The notes: generated from the letters alone by a model not told the origin. Shown: positions 18,596-28,001, counted from the first letter of the stretch. The stretch is DNA of 64,000 nucleotides from Pseudomonas sp. SJZ074 (GCF_007828215.1 NZ_VIUE01000001.1:365934-429933); one strand, 5' to 3'. Numbers and translations: made by a program.

Positions 18596-18699
18596 TGTGG
18601 GAGCGGCGGTGCGGCGATCCGACTTGCTCGCAAAAGCGGTCTGACATTCAACATCAATGTCGACCGATCTACCGCCTTCGCGAGCAAGCCCGCTCCCAC
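18596..18699. repeat. REPIN between algF and algA
   Basis: Left arm TGTGGGAGCGGCGGTGCGGC and right arm ending AGCAAGCCCGCTCCCAC. The left arm carries the same CGGCGGTGCGGCGATCCG insertion as the right arm of the algK REPIN in inverted orientation, 36 bp identical. It lies in the longest spacer of the operon and may modulate algA expression. Confidence 0.92.
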
Positions 18700-18797
18700 C
18701 CTGACCGAGGCGTCATTCGAGGTACGGAATAAAAACAAGAGTGAAACGACAGAACGCAGTAGCTCTATAACCATTACGCTTCAAAGGAGTAACACAC

Positions 18798-20249
18798 ATG
18801 ATTCCGGTGATCTTGTCAGGTGGTAGCGGCTCACGTCTTTGGCCGCTTTCGCGCAAGCAATTCCCTAAACAGTTCCTGGCCCTGACCGGCGAACACACTC
18901 TGTTCCAGCAAACCCTCGAACGCCTGGTGTTCGAAGGCATGGATACGCCGATCGTGGTCTGCAACAAAGACCACCGTTTCATCGTCACCGAGCAGTTGAA
19001 CGGCCGCAACCTGGAAGCCCAGCGCATCCTGATGGAACCGTTCGGCCGCAACACCGCGCCAGCCGTCGCGCTGACCGCGATGATGCTGGTCAACGAAGGT
19101 CGCGACGAGTTGATGCTGGTGCTGCCGGCCGATCATGTGATCGAAGACCAGAAAGCCCTGCAACGCGCCCTGGCCCTGGCCACCGTGGCCGCCGAGCGTG
19201 GTGAAATGGTGCTGTTCGGCGTACCGGCCACCAAACCGGAAACCGGCTACGGCTACATCAAGTCGACCAACGATGCGCTGCTGCCTGAAGGTGTGAGCCG
19301 TGTGTCGCACTTCGTCGAAAAACCCGATGTCAAGCGCGCCACCGAGTTCGTCGAGGCCGGCGGTTACTTCTGGAACAGCGGCATGTTCCTGTTCCGCGCC
19401 AGCCGTTTCCTCGAAGAGCTGAAAAAACACGATCCGGATATCTACGACACCTGCCTGCTGACCCTGGAGCGCAGTGAGCAGACCGCGGACACCATCACTT
19501 TCGACGAAGCCACCTTCGCCTGCTGCCCGGACAACTCCATCGACTACGCCGTGATGGAAAAGACCCAACGCGCCTGCGTGGTGCCGCTGTCCGCCGGTTG
19601 GAGCGATGTCGGCTGCTGGGCGTCGTTGTGGGAAGTCAATCCCAAGGATGCCGACGGCAACGTCACCAAGGGCGACGTGGTGGTCCAGGACAGCCGCAAC
19701 TGCATGATCCATGGCAACGGCAAACTGGTGTCGGTGATCGGCCTGGAAAACATCGTGGTGGTCGAAACCAAGGACGCCATGATGATTGCCCACAAGGACA
19801 AGGTCCAAGACGTCAAGAAGATGGTCAACACCCTCAACGCCCGGGGTCGCACCGAAACCCAGAACCACTGCGAAGTCTATCGTCCATGGGGCTCGTATGA
19901 CTCGGTGGACATGGGCGGGCGTTTCCAGGTCAAGCACATCTCGGTCAAGCCGGGTGCGTGCCTGTCCTTACAGATGCACCACCACCGCGCCGAACACTGG
20001 ATCGTAGTCAGCGGCACCGCTGAGGTGACCTGCGACGAGAACGTGTTCCTGCTCACCGAAAACCAGTCGACCTACATCCCGATCGCGTCGGTTCATCGCC
20101 TGCGTAACCCGGGCAAGATCCCGCTGGAAATCATCGAAGTGCAGTCCGGCAGCTACCTGGGCGAAGACGACATCGAGCGCTTCGAAGACATCTACGGTCG
20201 CTCCACCCCGATCGAACGTGGCGTGTCGGTAAAGACCATCGCGCAGTAA
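18798..20249 (+). CDS. algA: Phosphomannose isomerase/GDP-mannose pyrophosphorylase AlgA
   Basis: Bifunctional cytosolic enzyme catalysing the first and third steps from fructose-6-phosphate to GDP-mannose. The N-terminal nucleotidyltransferase domain begins MIPVILSGGSGSRLWPLSRK and has the FVEKPD motif. The C-terminal type II PMI cupin has LSLQMHHHRAEHW zinc ligands and ends at residue 483. AAAGGAG lies well placed before the ATG. It is the last gene of the alginate operon and is followed by a strong terminator. Confidence 0.97.
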   Translation: MIPVILSGGSGSRLWPLSRKQFPKQFLALTGEHTLFQQTLERLVFEGMDTPIVVCNKDHRFIVTEQLNGRNLEAQRILMEPFGRNTAPAVALTAMMLVNEGRDELMLVLPADHVIEDQKALQRALALATVAAERGEMVLFGVPATKPETGYGYIKSTNDALLPEGVSRVSHFVEKPDVKRATEFVEAGGYFWNSGMFLFRASRFLEELKKHDPDIYDTCLLTLERSEQTADTITFDEATFACCPDNSIDYAVMEKTQRACVVPLSAGWSDVGCWASLWEVNPKDADGNVTKGDVVVQDSRNCMIHGNGKLVSVIGLENIVVVETKDAMMIAHKDKVQDVKKMVNTLNARGRTETQNHCEVYRPWGSYDSVDMGGRFQVKHISVKPGACLSLQMHHHRAEHWIVVSGTAEVTCDENVFLLTENQSTYIPIASVHRLRNPGKIPLEIIEVQSGSYLGEDDIERFEDIYGRSTPIERGVSVKTIAQ

Positions 20250-20265
20250 CGATCAGCGAAACAAG

Positions 20266-20325
20266 AAGCCCTCATCCAGCCCACTGCGTCCCCTATCCGC
20301 AGCGGGTTGGGTGGGGGCTTTTTTT
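20266..20325 (+). terminator. Rho-independent terminator of the alginate operon
   Basis: AAGCCCTCATCCAGCCCACT pairs with GCGGGTTGGGTGGGGGCTT through a long GC-rich stem and is followed by TTTTTTT. It lies 16 bp after algA and just before the 3' end of the convergent RHS gene. Confidence 0.9.
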
Positions 20326-20333
20326 GCCCTGGA

Positions 20334-23165
20334 TCAAAATTTCAGGGGCCTGCTTTTCTGCTTGGCAAACGTTTTCCATTTTGACAGCGACGGATCTTTC
20401 AGCGCGTTCAATGTACCGGTACTAAAATAGCTGTGCGCCAATGCCTGAGGCGTCACATGACCCGAGTCGACCATGAACTTGGCGAGATTCCCGCCCCACT
20501 GCATGAAGTTGCCGCCCAGATCCTTGGTGAAATAACCGGTCTTATAGACCGCACCGGGAAACATCTTGGTAAAGACCTGATAAGCGAAATAATCGGTCAC
20601 ATACTCATCATAATTAAGATTCGTTGCGCCCAAGTCCGTTTCAGCCTGGAAACCGACATGTCGGTAAGAGGAGTAATGCAGGCTTTCGTGAACAATGGTG
20701 GAGCGAATCTTGTCCACATCAAGCTGCCCATTATCGGAGTAATCCGGTGAATCCACCCCCATGTAGATGATCCCTTCGGGTGATGTCCACGCAGCAGGAT
20801 TGGCGCTCAGGTTTATCGAGTCGAACTCCATGGTTTCGTTACCCGGAACAGCCCTTATCTTGTTGAAGAGTTCTTCCTGGGAAACGCTCTTTATGGCAAT
20901 GGGCTGCCGGGGCGAACTAAACAGTTCACTGATGACGCTGGCCAGTTCGACAATGTCCACATGATTTTTCGCCTCCCAACTGGCCGAAGGTACGTTGCCC
21001 GGCATGTTAGGCGGCGCTAGCACAACAGCTTCAAATACACGCTCGGCTGGCGCCTGTTTAGCTGCCCCTGGAGGTGGCTTTGGGCCAACCCCAGGCGGCG
21101 GGGGAGGGCCCGCGAATGTCAGAACCCTGAACGGAGGACCACTGGGTATTATCGGTACCGTCGTTGCCTTATCACTCTCCGGCTCTGTTTTTATGAGCCC
21201 ATCCGTATCTACGAAAGTAAGCGGATTATTCCCCACCATCGCATAAGCATTCAGACCATCGGCAGCCCCGGCCGGGTCCGGATTGAGCCAACGCTGCAAC
21301 CACGCTGCGTAGTACCTGAAACCGTAGTAATAGAGCCCTGTCGCATCCCGCTCCTTGCCCGAATAACGGATCGTCTTGTAACTGACCTCGATCACATCAT
21401 CCCCGGCCAGGTAAGCGGTCTCGCCGAAGGGGTAGAAATGCTCCTGGCTGATGATTCGCCCATCGTGTCCGAACTCCAGGCAGACCGAACCCAGATGATC
21501 GGAAAAGCTGTATCGATAGTGATCGTTCACACCTGAAGGGGGTGGGCTGTCCCAGTGCAAGACCCGCACGCCGCTGAGCCCGCCCTGGGCGGTGATGACC
21601 TGCAGCGACTCGCCGGTGCCGCTGTCGGCGCGCAGCTCCAATCCCGGCAGGTAACGCACCTCGGCGGCCAGGGTCCGGGCCCCCGTGTGCAACGTGCGCA
21701 ACTTGCGCACCCGCTGGCCGCCGCCATCGTAGACATAGGCCTCACGATCATCGAGCCCCGACTCGCGCTCGACCGGCGTGACCGAGCGCAACTGGTTGCG
21801 CAGGTCCCAGGCCAGGGTCCGGCTGCCCTCCAACACCAGGCCGTTACCCCGGGCATCGAACGCCGCGGCGATCTCCTCTTCGGTCGGCGGCACGCCGTTA
21901 CGGTACGGCAGGCAACGATTGCTGTAGCGGGCCACCTGCAACTGACGACCATGGTTCTGCGCCCCGACGTGGGTCAGCTCCAGCAGGTTACCGCTGGCGT
22001 CGTAGCGATAGGTTTGTCGGTAATTGCTGAGCGCAGCCGGGTCGACACGCCCCACAGAGTCGGGCCCCTGATTCGCCCCGCCCGCCTCCCATCCGCTGGC
22101 TTCGATCAGCCGATAGAGGCTGTTGTAACGAAAACGACTGACCGGGTCGATGCGCTGGTTGGCGAAATAGCGCACCGGCACCGCCTTGTCCTCGATGCCC
22201 AGTACGTTGCCCACGGGGTCGTAAGCGTAAACAAGATGTTGCAGCGACTGACCGGCCCGCCGGACCTGACGCGCCATCAGCCGTCCGTCCTCAGGGGCGT
22301 AAGTCAGCGTGGTCTGCACGTCGTTGCCGGCCAACTCCCGTTCGATCTGGCCTTCGGCGTTGTAGTCGATCTCGCTCACCAGGGGTTGCCATTGGCTCTG
22401 GCCCTGCAACAGCAATTGGCTGCTGGACAGTCGACCATCGCGGGTCAGGGCCTGGCGCTGCCGATTGCCTCGGGCATCGATCTGCTCCAGCAGATCCCCC
22501 AGCGGACCGAGACGCCACGTCGACAACGCACCGTCGCCCGGTTCGAGCAGGGACTCGCGGTCGGCTTCCGACGCCGGCCAGTCCGGCATGGCCCCGTCCA
22601 GGCAGAAACGTCGACTCAGGGTCAGACTCTGGCCGCTCAGGGCAAAGGACTCCAACAGCAAGGTGCCCGCCGGGTCATCGTGGCGGATCAGTTGTCCGTA
22701 CTGATTGAAGGCCTGGAGGCCCTGGCCCGGAGCGCCATATTGCATACGTTCGACACAGGTGCGCCGCTGTCCGCTACCTTGTTCGAACACCGCCACCGGA
22801 CGGAGCAAGTCGTCGAAGGTCACCTCCCGTTGCATGCTCCGGCCATCCCAGCCCTGCAGGCTCTCACTGGCGAGCCCGGGCAGACCGAGCTGCCAGCCCG
22901 CGTCGACACTGTTCGTAAAGAGCACGTCACCGGACAGCGTATACACCGTCGAAAGATTGGCCGGGGTCGCCGCATCCTCCTGTTGCAGGGCCCACAGGCG
23001 CGGGTCCCATTGCTTAACCACGCGCCCGGCCATATCGAAAAGACTACGGTTGACCAGTGACTGCGCAGGCTCTCGCTCAAGCGCGCGGCAGTAATCGACC
23101 GAACGGACCGGCAGGAACCTGGGATCCACCACAATCAGCCTCGGCGTACCGTGATCCATGTTCAT
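20334..23165 (-). CDS. TccC-like RHS-repeat toxin with putative HExxH metallopeptidase tail
   Basis: Resembles the C component of insecticidal Tc toxins, in which an RHS cocoon encloses a variable C-terminal effector. The ATG at 23165 (AGGGGG upstream) gives 943 residues; a TTG at 23210 is possible. Residues 1-657 form the RHS core, with YDPVGN, YSFSDHLGSV, GKERDATGLYYYGFRYY and the NPDPAGAADGLNAYAMVGNN region ending VDTDGL, the recalled autocleavage boundary. The tail (658-943) has a proline-rich linker (about 686-700) and an unrecognised domain with IVHESLHYSS (HExxH at 826-830) and possible third ligand Glu854. Tail DNA is visibly lower in GC than the core. No TcA/TcB or immunity gene is adjacent. 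Confidence 0.85.
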   Translation of the reverse strand: MNMDHGTPRLIVVDPRFLPVRSVDYCRALEREPAQSLVNRSLFDMAGRVVKQWDPRLWALQQEDAATPANLSTVYTLSGDVLFTNSVDAGWQLGLPGLASESLQGWDGRSMQREVTFDDLLRPVAVFEQGSGQRRTCVERMQYGAPGQGLQAFNQYGQLIRHDDPAGTLLLESFALSGQSLTLSRRFCLDGAMPDWPASEADRESLLEPGDGALSTWRLGPLGDLLEQIDARGNRQRQALTRDGRLSSSQLLLQGQSQWQPLVSEIDYNAEGQIERELAGNDVQTTLTYAPEDGRLMARQVRRAGQSLQHLVYAYDPVGNVLGIEDKAVPVRYFANQRIDPVSRFRYNSLYRLIEASGWEAGGANQGPDSVGRVDPAALSNYRQTYRYDASGNLLELTHVGAQNHGRQLQVARYSNRCLPYRNGVPPTEEEIAAAFDARGNGLVLEGSRTLAWDLRNQLRSVTPVERESGLDDREAYVYDGGGQRVRKLRTLHTGARTLAAEVRYLPGLELRADSGTGESLQVITAQGGLSGVRVLHWDSPPPSGVNDHYRYSFSDHLGSVCLEFGHDGRIISQEHFYPFGETAYLAGDDVIEVSYKTIRYSGKERDATGLYYYGFRYYAAWLQRWLNPDPAGAADGLNAYAMVGNNPLTFVDTDGLIKTEPESDKATTVPIIPSGPPFRVLTFAGPPPPPGVGPKPPPGAAKQAPAERVFEAVVLAPPNMPGNVPSASWEAKNHVDIVELASVISELFSSPRQPIAIKSVSQEELFNKIRAVPGNETMEFDSINLSANPAAWTSPEGIIYMGVDSPDYSDNGQLDVDKIRSTIVHESLHYSSYRHVGFQAETDLGATNLNYDEYVTDYFAYQVFTKMFPGAVYKTGYFTKDLGGNFMQWGGNLAKFMVDSGHVTPQALAHSYFSTGTLNALKDPSLSKWKTFAKQKSRPLKF

Positions 23166-23330
23166 GCCTTGGCCCCCTGATTGTCGTGCGATCTGGCCGA
23201 CATCTAACAAGGGGCAACCCCAGGTGGCTACTGTCAGAGATTACAGTGATGACCGATGGAGCAGATGGATGAGATATCCATGCCCCGTCCCCTTCGGTAG
23301 GATGGAACAACGGTATCGGAGGCTTCGAAC

Positions 23331-23795
23331 ATGCTTATCGGCGTCTTGCTGGTCATTACCTGGCTGGTCCTGCTGTTGCGCTATCCGGCCAAGGCGCTGC
23401 CGGTGTCATTGGCCGCATTCGTCGGCTTGGGGCTGGTCGCCGCCTGGGTGGTCTGGCAGGAAAACCGTGAAACCCGGCAACTGGCACGCCTGGAGCTGCG
23501 CATTACCTACGCCCCCGAACGCTGCCCTGCCGATCGCCCGCTGTTGCTGAACTTGAACAACGGCAACGACGTCCCCTTGGTCGAGCTGCGCTGGCGAATC
23601 GCGGCCTATGCCCCCGGCGATACCATCAACCTGGCCGACACGCCCTACAGTGCACCGCGCTACCGGGGCCCTGGCCAATTGCAGGCGGGCAAGGACTGGC
23701 AGGATTGCCTGCCACTGCCATCCTTGCGACCCGGCTACCGCCCGCAGACCCTGGAGTTTCGTGCCGAGCGTCTGCAAGGTAGTTTCTCCGACTGA
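23331..23795 (+). CDS. Small membrane protein of unknown function
   Basis: A 154-residue product with two hydrophobic segments (about residues 2-18 and 23-42) followed by a basic patch (RETRQLARLELR) and a soluble C-terminal domain of about 105 residues. The soluble part looks like a beta-rich extracytoplasmic domain with two cysteines (CPADRP and DCLPLP). I do not recognise the family. A GAGGCTTCG stretch precedes the ATG. It is 39 bp upstream of the dehydrogenase and probably co-transcribed with it. Confidence 0.75.
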   Translation: MLIGVLLVITWLVLLLRYPAKALPVSLAAFVGLGLVAAWVVWQENRETRQLARLELRITYAPERCPADRPLLLNLNNGNDVPLVELRWRIAAYAPGDTINLADTPYSAPRYRGPGQLQAGKDWQDCLPLPSLRPGYRPQTLEFRAERLQGSFSD

Positions 23796-23834
23796 TTGCT
23801 TCTTCCCGACTTTATTCTGCACAAGGAACGCGCC

Positions 23835-24659
23835 ATGCCCGTTGCGTTGATTACCGGATGTTCCAGCGGCATCGGCCGCGCCCTCGCCGATGCGTTCAAG
23901 ACCGCCGGATACCAGGTCTGGGCCAGTGCCCGTAAAGCTGACGACGTCGCCCAACTCAGCGCCGCCGGGTTTACCGCGGTGCAACTGGACGTGAACGACA
24001 GCCGGGCCTTGGAGCAATTGGGCGAACGGATCAACCAACAGCACGGCGGTCTCGACGTGCTGATCAACAACGCCGGCTACGGCGCCATGGGTCCACTGCT
24101 GGACGGCGGCGTACCGGCGATGCAACGTCAGTTCGAAACCAACGTGTTCGCCATCGTCGGTGTGACTCGGGCGTTGTTCCCGGTACTGCGCCGCGCCAAG
24201 GGGCTGGTGGTGAATATCGGCAGTGTGTCCGGTGTGCTGGTGACACCGTTTGCCGGCGCTTATTGCGCCTCGAAGGCCGCGGTGCATGCCTTGAGCGATG
24301 CGCTGCGCATGGAACTGGCGCCCTTCGGCATCCGCGTGATGGAGGTGCAGCCCGGCGCCATCGCTTCGAGCTTTGCGAAGAACGCCGGTCATGAAGCCGA
24401 ACAGTTGATCCATGAACAATCGCCCTGGTGGCCCCTGCGCGACGGCATCCGCGCCCGGGCCAGGGCATCCCAGGACAACCCCACCCCTGCCGGCGAATTC
24501 GCCGCGGGGTTGCTCAAGGCCGTGCAACAACCCAGGCCACCCCGCCTGCTGCGCCTGGGCAATGGAAGCCGGGCGCTGCCGTTGATGGCGGGATTGCTGC
24601 CCAAAGGGTTGCTGGAGAAAGGCTTGATGAAGCGGTTCGGGCTGGGTGGATCGCTTTAA
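23835..24659 (+). CDS. Short-chain dehydrogenase/reductase
   Basis: A 274-residue classical SDR. The NAD(P) site TGCSSGIGRA follows the start MPVALI, LINNAGYG is the NNAG motif, and the catalytic Ser-Tyr-Lys are in NIGSVSG and YCASKAA. ACAAGGAACGCGCC precedes the ATG at 23835; an upstream ATG at 23796 lacks such a site. The substrate cannot be predicted. A single REP remnant follows the gene. Confidence 0.92.
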   Translation: MPVALITGCSSGIGRALADAFKTAGYQVWASARKADDVAQLSAAGFTAVQLDVNDSRALEQLGERINQQHGGLDVLINNAGYGAMGPLLDGGVPAMQRQFETNVFAIVGVTRALFPVLRRAKGLVVNIGSVSGVLVTPFAGAYCASKAAVHALSDALRMELAPFGIRVMEVQPGAIASSFAKNAGHEAEQLIHEQSPWWPLRDGIRARARASQDNPTPAGEFAAGLLKAVQQPRPPRLLRLGNGSRALPLMAGLLPKGLLEKGLMKRFGLGGSL

Positions 24660-24690
24660 TCAAAACGGCAAAGCTCATCGACAACTGACC

Positions 24691-24724
24691 CACCGCCATC
24701 GCGAGCAGGGCTCGCTCCCACAAG
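24691..24724. repeat. Single REP remnant
   Basis: CGCCATCGCGAGCAGGGCTC and GCTCCCACAAG correspond to one arm of the REPIN subtype seen at 39421-39439 and 63720-63737, with one extra G. No partner arm is present. Confidence 0.7.
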
Positions 24725-24734
24725 CCCCAGAGCC

Positions 24735-25598
24735 TCAACCGCCGGCCTGGGGCTCGACCACCACCGTACAGGTCATCCCCGCCGCCAGCAGCACGGTGTC
24801 CGGCACTTGGTCGAGATGAATCCTTACCGGCACCCGTTGGGCCAGGCGAACCCAGTTGAAGGTCGGGTTCACGTCGGCGATCAACTCGCGACTGACCGGG
24901 TTGTCGCGGTCGTAGATCCCCCGGGAGATGCTTTCCACATGCCCCTTCAGCACCTCGCCACTCATCAACTGCAACTGCGCCGGGTCACCGATCCGCACCT
25001 TGGGCAGCTTGGTTTCCTCGAAGAAACCGTAAACCCAGAACGAATGCATATCGACCACCGCCATCTTCGCCTCGCCGATGCGCGCATAGTCGCCCCGGTG
25101 CACGTTGAGGTTAGTGACGTAGCCATCCACGGCTGCACGAACTTCAGTGCGCGACAGGTTCAGTTCGGCCGCCTCCAGTTGCGCCTGGGCTTGCTGGTAA
25201 TCGGCCAGGGCCGAATCGGCGAGGTTGCTGGCGTCGTCGCGGTTTTCCCGGGAAATCACCAGGCTGTCCAGGTCGGCGCGCCGATGGGCATTGATCTTGC
25301 GCATTTCCCACGTCGCCTTGCGTGAGGCCACCAGCGATTGCGCCTGCTTGACCGCGATACGGTAATGCTCGGGATCGATGCGCATCAGCAAGTCGCCCTT
25401 TTTCACCTGCTGGTTGTCATGCACCGGCACGTCCACCACCTCGCCGCTGACATCGGCGGCGACGTTGATGATGTCGGCACGTACCCGACCATCGCGGGTC
25501 CAGGGCGTATTCATGTAATGGACCCACAATGCACGACCGATCCACAGCGCAAGGGCCAGCACCAGCAGCGTCGCAAGCAGACTGAAAAACTTTTTCAT
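24735..25598 (-). CDS. HlyD-family efflux adaptor (AaeA-like)
   Basis: A 287-residue membrane fusion protein with one N-terminal membrane anchor (FFSLLATLLVLALALWIG). A biotinyl-lipoyl-like hairpin half (VSGEVVDVPVHDNQQVKKGD) and its partner (VDGYVTNLNVHRGDYA) flank a coiled-coil hairpin at about residues 80-140. Length and sequence resemble AaeA of the hydroxybenzoate efflux system. It is the last gene of the minus-strand efflux cassette, 10 bp after the DUF1656 gene, and should link the FUSC permease to the outer-membrane component. Confidence 0.9.
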   Translation of the reverse strand: MKKFFSLLATLLVLALALWIGRALWVHYMNTPWTRDGRVRADIINVAADVSGEVVDVPVHDNQQVKKGDLLMRIDPEHYRIAVKQAQSLVASRKATWEMRKINAHRRADLDSLVISRENRDDASNLADSALADYQQAQAQLEAAELNLSRTEVRAAVDGYVTNLNVHRGDYARIGEAKMAVVDMHSFWVYGFFEETKLPKVRIGDPAQLQLMSGEVLKGHVESISRGIYDRDNPVSRELIADVNPTFNWVRLAQRVPVRIHLDQVPDTVLLAAGMTCTVVVEPQAGG

Positions 25599-25608
25599 TG
25601 CATCGATC

Positions 25609-25809
25609 TCAACGGTAGACCGTCAGTGCCAACGCACCGAACAGACAGGTAAACAGACTCAGGCGCAACAGCGCCGGGTGCCAGAAGAAGCGGTACAGGT
25701 CCAGCCCCGACAGGAAGCGATCCAGGGCCCAGGCCAACGCCGCGGCGAGGAAGAACATCAAGGTCAGGGTGGGCATGTACACGCCGTGGAAGGCGATTTC
25801 ACGAGGCAT
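25609..25809 (-). CDS. DUF1656 inner-membrane protein (AaeX-like)
   Basis: A 66-residue protein with two membrane segments (about residues 12-30 and 44-63) and the family start PREIAFHGVYMPTL. DUF1656 proteins regularly sit between FUSC permeases and HlyD adaptors; their exact role is unknown. The start overlaps the 3' end of the FUSC gene by 11 bp. Confidence 0.9.
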   Translation of the reverse strand: MPREIAFHGVYMPTLTLMFFLAAALAWALDRFLSGLDLYRFFWHPALLRLSLFTCLFGALALTVYR

Positions 25810-27991
25810 GTCGACGGTCCTGAGGCAGCGCGGCAGCGAAGGCCGCCATGGGCGATTGCGGATCCAGCAACGAAGTGCGGATGAAATGCAGGTAGCTCTT
25901 CACCCGGCGCAGGGCCGAGGTGTCGAAATGCGGGGCGAAAGGTTCGTCGGTGGCCTGCACACGGCAGATGGCTTGGTCCACCGCTACCAGGGCACGCTCC
26001 AGGTTGCCCGGTCCGGGGTGACGGAAAAGCCTCACCAGCGCCCGTCCCATTCCACGAATCGCCTGGCGCCACGGCTGGCTCTCGGCATAGGCCGGATGCA
26101 CCGGCAGGATCGCCTGTTCCTTGCGCAACTCGATAACCCCATGACCGACCTCCAGCACCACGAACATCCAGCGCAAGAGGTCCCGTTGCACGGCGGGTTG
26201 TCCCGCCGCCAAGCCGTAGGCCTGGTGCAACAGGTCGCGGGTGCGGCTCTCGAAGCCCGACGCCAGCCCCTTGAGCCTGCCGCTGATAGCAAAGACCACT
26301 TGTTCGCGCAGGTCCTGCTCAAGCCGGCGCCACAACCAGCGGCTATTGGGCGGCAGGATGATCGCCCCGGCGGCGGCGCACACCAGCATGCCGAGGATCA
26401 TCGCGAGGTAATCGTTGATGAACGTGTAGGGGTTGTACACCGTCAGGTTGTCGGGTACCGAACCTGTGCAGAAAAAGATCAGTAACCCCAGCCCGACCCC
26501 GGCGTATTGCGGCCGCGAACTGAGGAGCGAGCCGAACATGATCACCGGTGCCAACATCACACAGAGCAACGGGAAGCCGTCGATCAGCGGAAAGATGAAG
26601 AACATCTCGACAAAACCGATCAGCGCCCCGAGCAAGGTGCCGCAGGCCATCTGGAAGGCCATACGCTTGGGGTTCGGCGTGGCAGCCGACAAACCCACCG
26701 TGGCCGCGGCGATCATCGTCATGGTCGCGCCGCTCGGCCAGGCCGTGGCAACCCAATAGCTGCCCAGCACCAGCAAGATGAAGCCGGCACGCAACCCCGA
26801 AGCCGCGGCGGCCAGCCAATTGGTCTGCGACACGAACGGCTCGTCCCAGTGTTCACGCTCGTGACGGTGCTCGGCCAGGGACGCATGGGTCAGGGCGTAT
26901 CCGTGCAGGTCGTCGACAAAGCGATAGAGCAATTCACAGGCGGTGTGGAAATCCAGTAATTGCGCATCGCTCGGTCCTGTTGCCTGGAACGCTGCCCGCA
27001 ACTGACGGACCTGTGCCGGCAAGTCAGCCTTGTAGCGGGCCAAGACCTGGGCCAGGTGCGCCGCATCCCTATCGGTCAAGCCCCGCGCACTGAAGCCGTC
27101 CAGCAATTCGGCCAGGTTCTGCAGGCCGGGCTTGATGGCGTCCACCACATGATCGATGGCACCGACGCGCAAGCGCTGGAGCAACTGGTGCAAGGCATTG
27201 AAGCGCGTGGTGATGCCCATGAACTCGCTGTTCAGGCGACTGAGCCGGCCGTTGCGCCGACGCATGTGCGGGTCTTCGAATACCGTCACGCTGCGCAGGC
27301 TCTCCAGGCCCACCGCTTCGGCAATGAAACGCACGTTGGCGGCTTCGAAGGCATCCCGCTGGCTACGCCCGCGCAAGCCGTCGGTGACGAACAGCGCGAA
27401 CACCCCAAAACGCTGGTACAAGGCGTTGCGCATGGCCGTGCTGGCGGTTTGCGGCAGGATCGCGGCGCTGACCAGGGTGGCGCAGAGAATGCCCAGAGAA
27501 ATTTCCAGGACCCGCCAGAGCGCCGCCATGAACGCCCCTTCCGGATGGGCCAGGGCTGGCAAACCAATCATCGCCGCGGTGTAGCCGGCCAGCACAAAGC
27601 CGTAGGCCCGGAAGTTGCGATAACGCGCCGCACCCGCTGTGCAGACACCGACCCAGAGGGTCAGGCAACCGAGAAACCATTCGGTGGTCTGGGCGAACAA
27701 CGCAATCAACGCCACCATCACCGCCGAACCGGCCAACGTGCCGAGAAAGCGGTAGAAGCTCTTGGCGAACACTTGGCCGCTTTGTGGCTGCATGACGATG
27801 AACACAGTGATCATGGCCGTGCGCGGTTGCGGCAGCTCCAGGCGCATCGCCAGCCACAACGTCAGGAACGCGGCAAACAGCACCTTGAAGATATAGACCC
27901 AGGTCACCCCATCGCTGCGGGCCCAGTCGAAGAAACCACGGCGCCATTCGAGACGGTAGAGCCAGCGTACGGGGGTCATCAAAGGGCTCAT
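25799..27991 (-). CDS. FUSC-family efflux permease (AaeB-like)
   Basis: A 730-residue inner-membrane protein with two blocks of membrane segments, about residues 30-180 and 390-540, separated by a soluble region, and a C-terminal cytosolic tail. This arrangement is that of AaeB/YccS/FUSC aromatic-acid exporters. Conserved sequences include PQPRTAMITVFIVMQPQSGQ and SAATPNPKRMAFQMACGTLLG. It starts 10 bp after the outer-membrane lipoprotein gene and overlaps the DUF1656 gene, so the cassette is one operon. The substrate is not deducible; weak aromatic acids are typical. Confidence 0.92.
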   Translation of the reverse strand: MSPLMTPVRWLYRLEWRRGFFDWARSDGVTWVYIFKVLFAAFLTLWLAMRLELPQPRTAMITVFIVMQPQSGQVFAKSFYRFLGTLAGSAVMVALIALFAQTTEWFLGCLTLWVGVCTAGAARYRNFRAYGFVLAGYTAAMIGLPALAHPEGAFMAALWRVLEISLGILCATLVSAAILPQTASTAMRNALYQRFGVFALFVTDGLRGRSQRDAFEAANVRFIAEAVGLESLRSVTVFEDPHMRRRNGRLSRLNSEFMGITTRFNALHQLLQRLRVGAIDHVVDAIKPGLQNLAELLDGFSARGLTDRDAAHLAQVLARYKADLPAQVRQLRAAFQATGPSDAQLLDFHTACELLYRFVDDLHGYALTHASLAEHRHEREHWDEPFVSQTNWLAAAASGLRAGFILLVLGSYWVATAWPSGATMTMIAAATVGLSAATPNPKRMAFQMACGTLLGALIGFVEMFFIFPLIDGFPLLCVMLAPVIMFGSLLSSRPQYAGVGLGLLIFFCTGSVPDNLTVYNPYTFINDYLAMILGMLVCAAAGAIILPPNSRWLWRRLEQDLREQVVFAISGRLKGLASGFESRTRDLLHQAYGLAAGQPAVQRDLLRWMFVVLEVGHGVIELRKEQAILPVHPAYAESQPWRQAIRGMGRALVRLFRHPGPGNLERALVAVDQAICRVQATDEPFAPHFDTSALRRVKSYLHFIRTSLLDPQSPMAAFAAALPQDRRHAS

Positions 27992-28001
27992 GGGCTAGCA
28001 T

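Noticed and set aside
20250..20333. Immunity gene for the RHS toxin tail
   Set aside because: Only 84 bp containing the algA terminator lie beyond the RHS stop, and the upstream side holds an opposite-strand membrane protein gene with its own probable partner. TccC-type toxins act on eukaryotes and usually have no immunity gene.
23166..23210. TTG start at 23210 for the RHS gene
   Set aside because: The ATG at 23165 has an AGGGGG sequence at suitable distance, and known TccC proteins start close to the conserved first segment.
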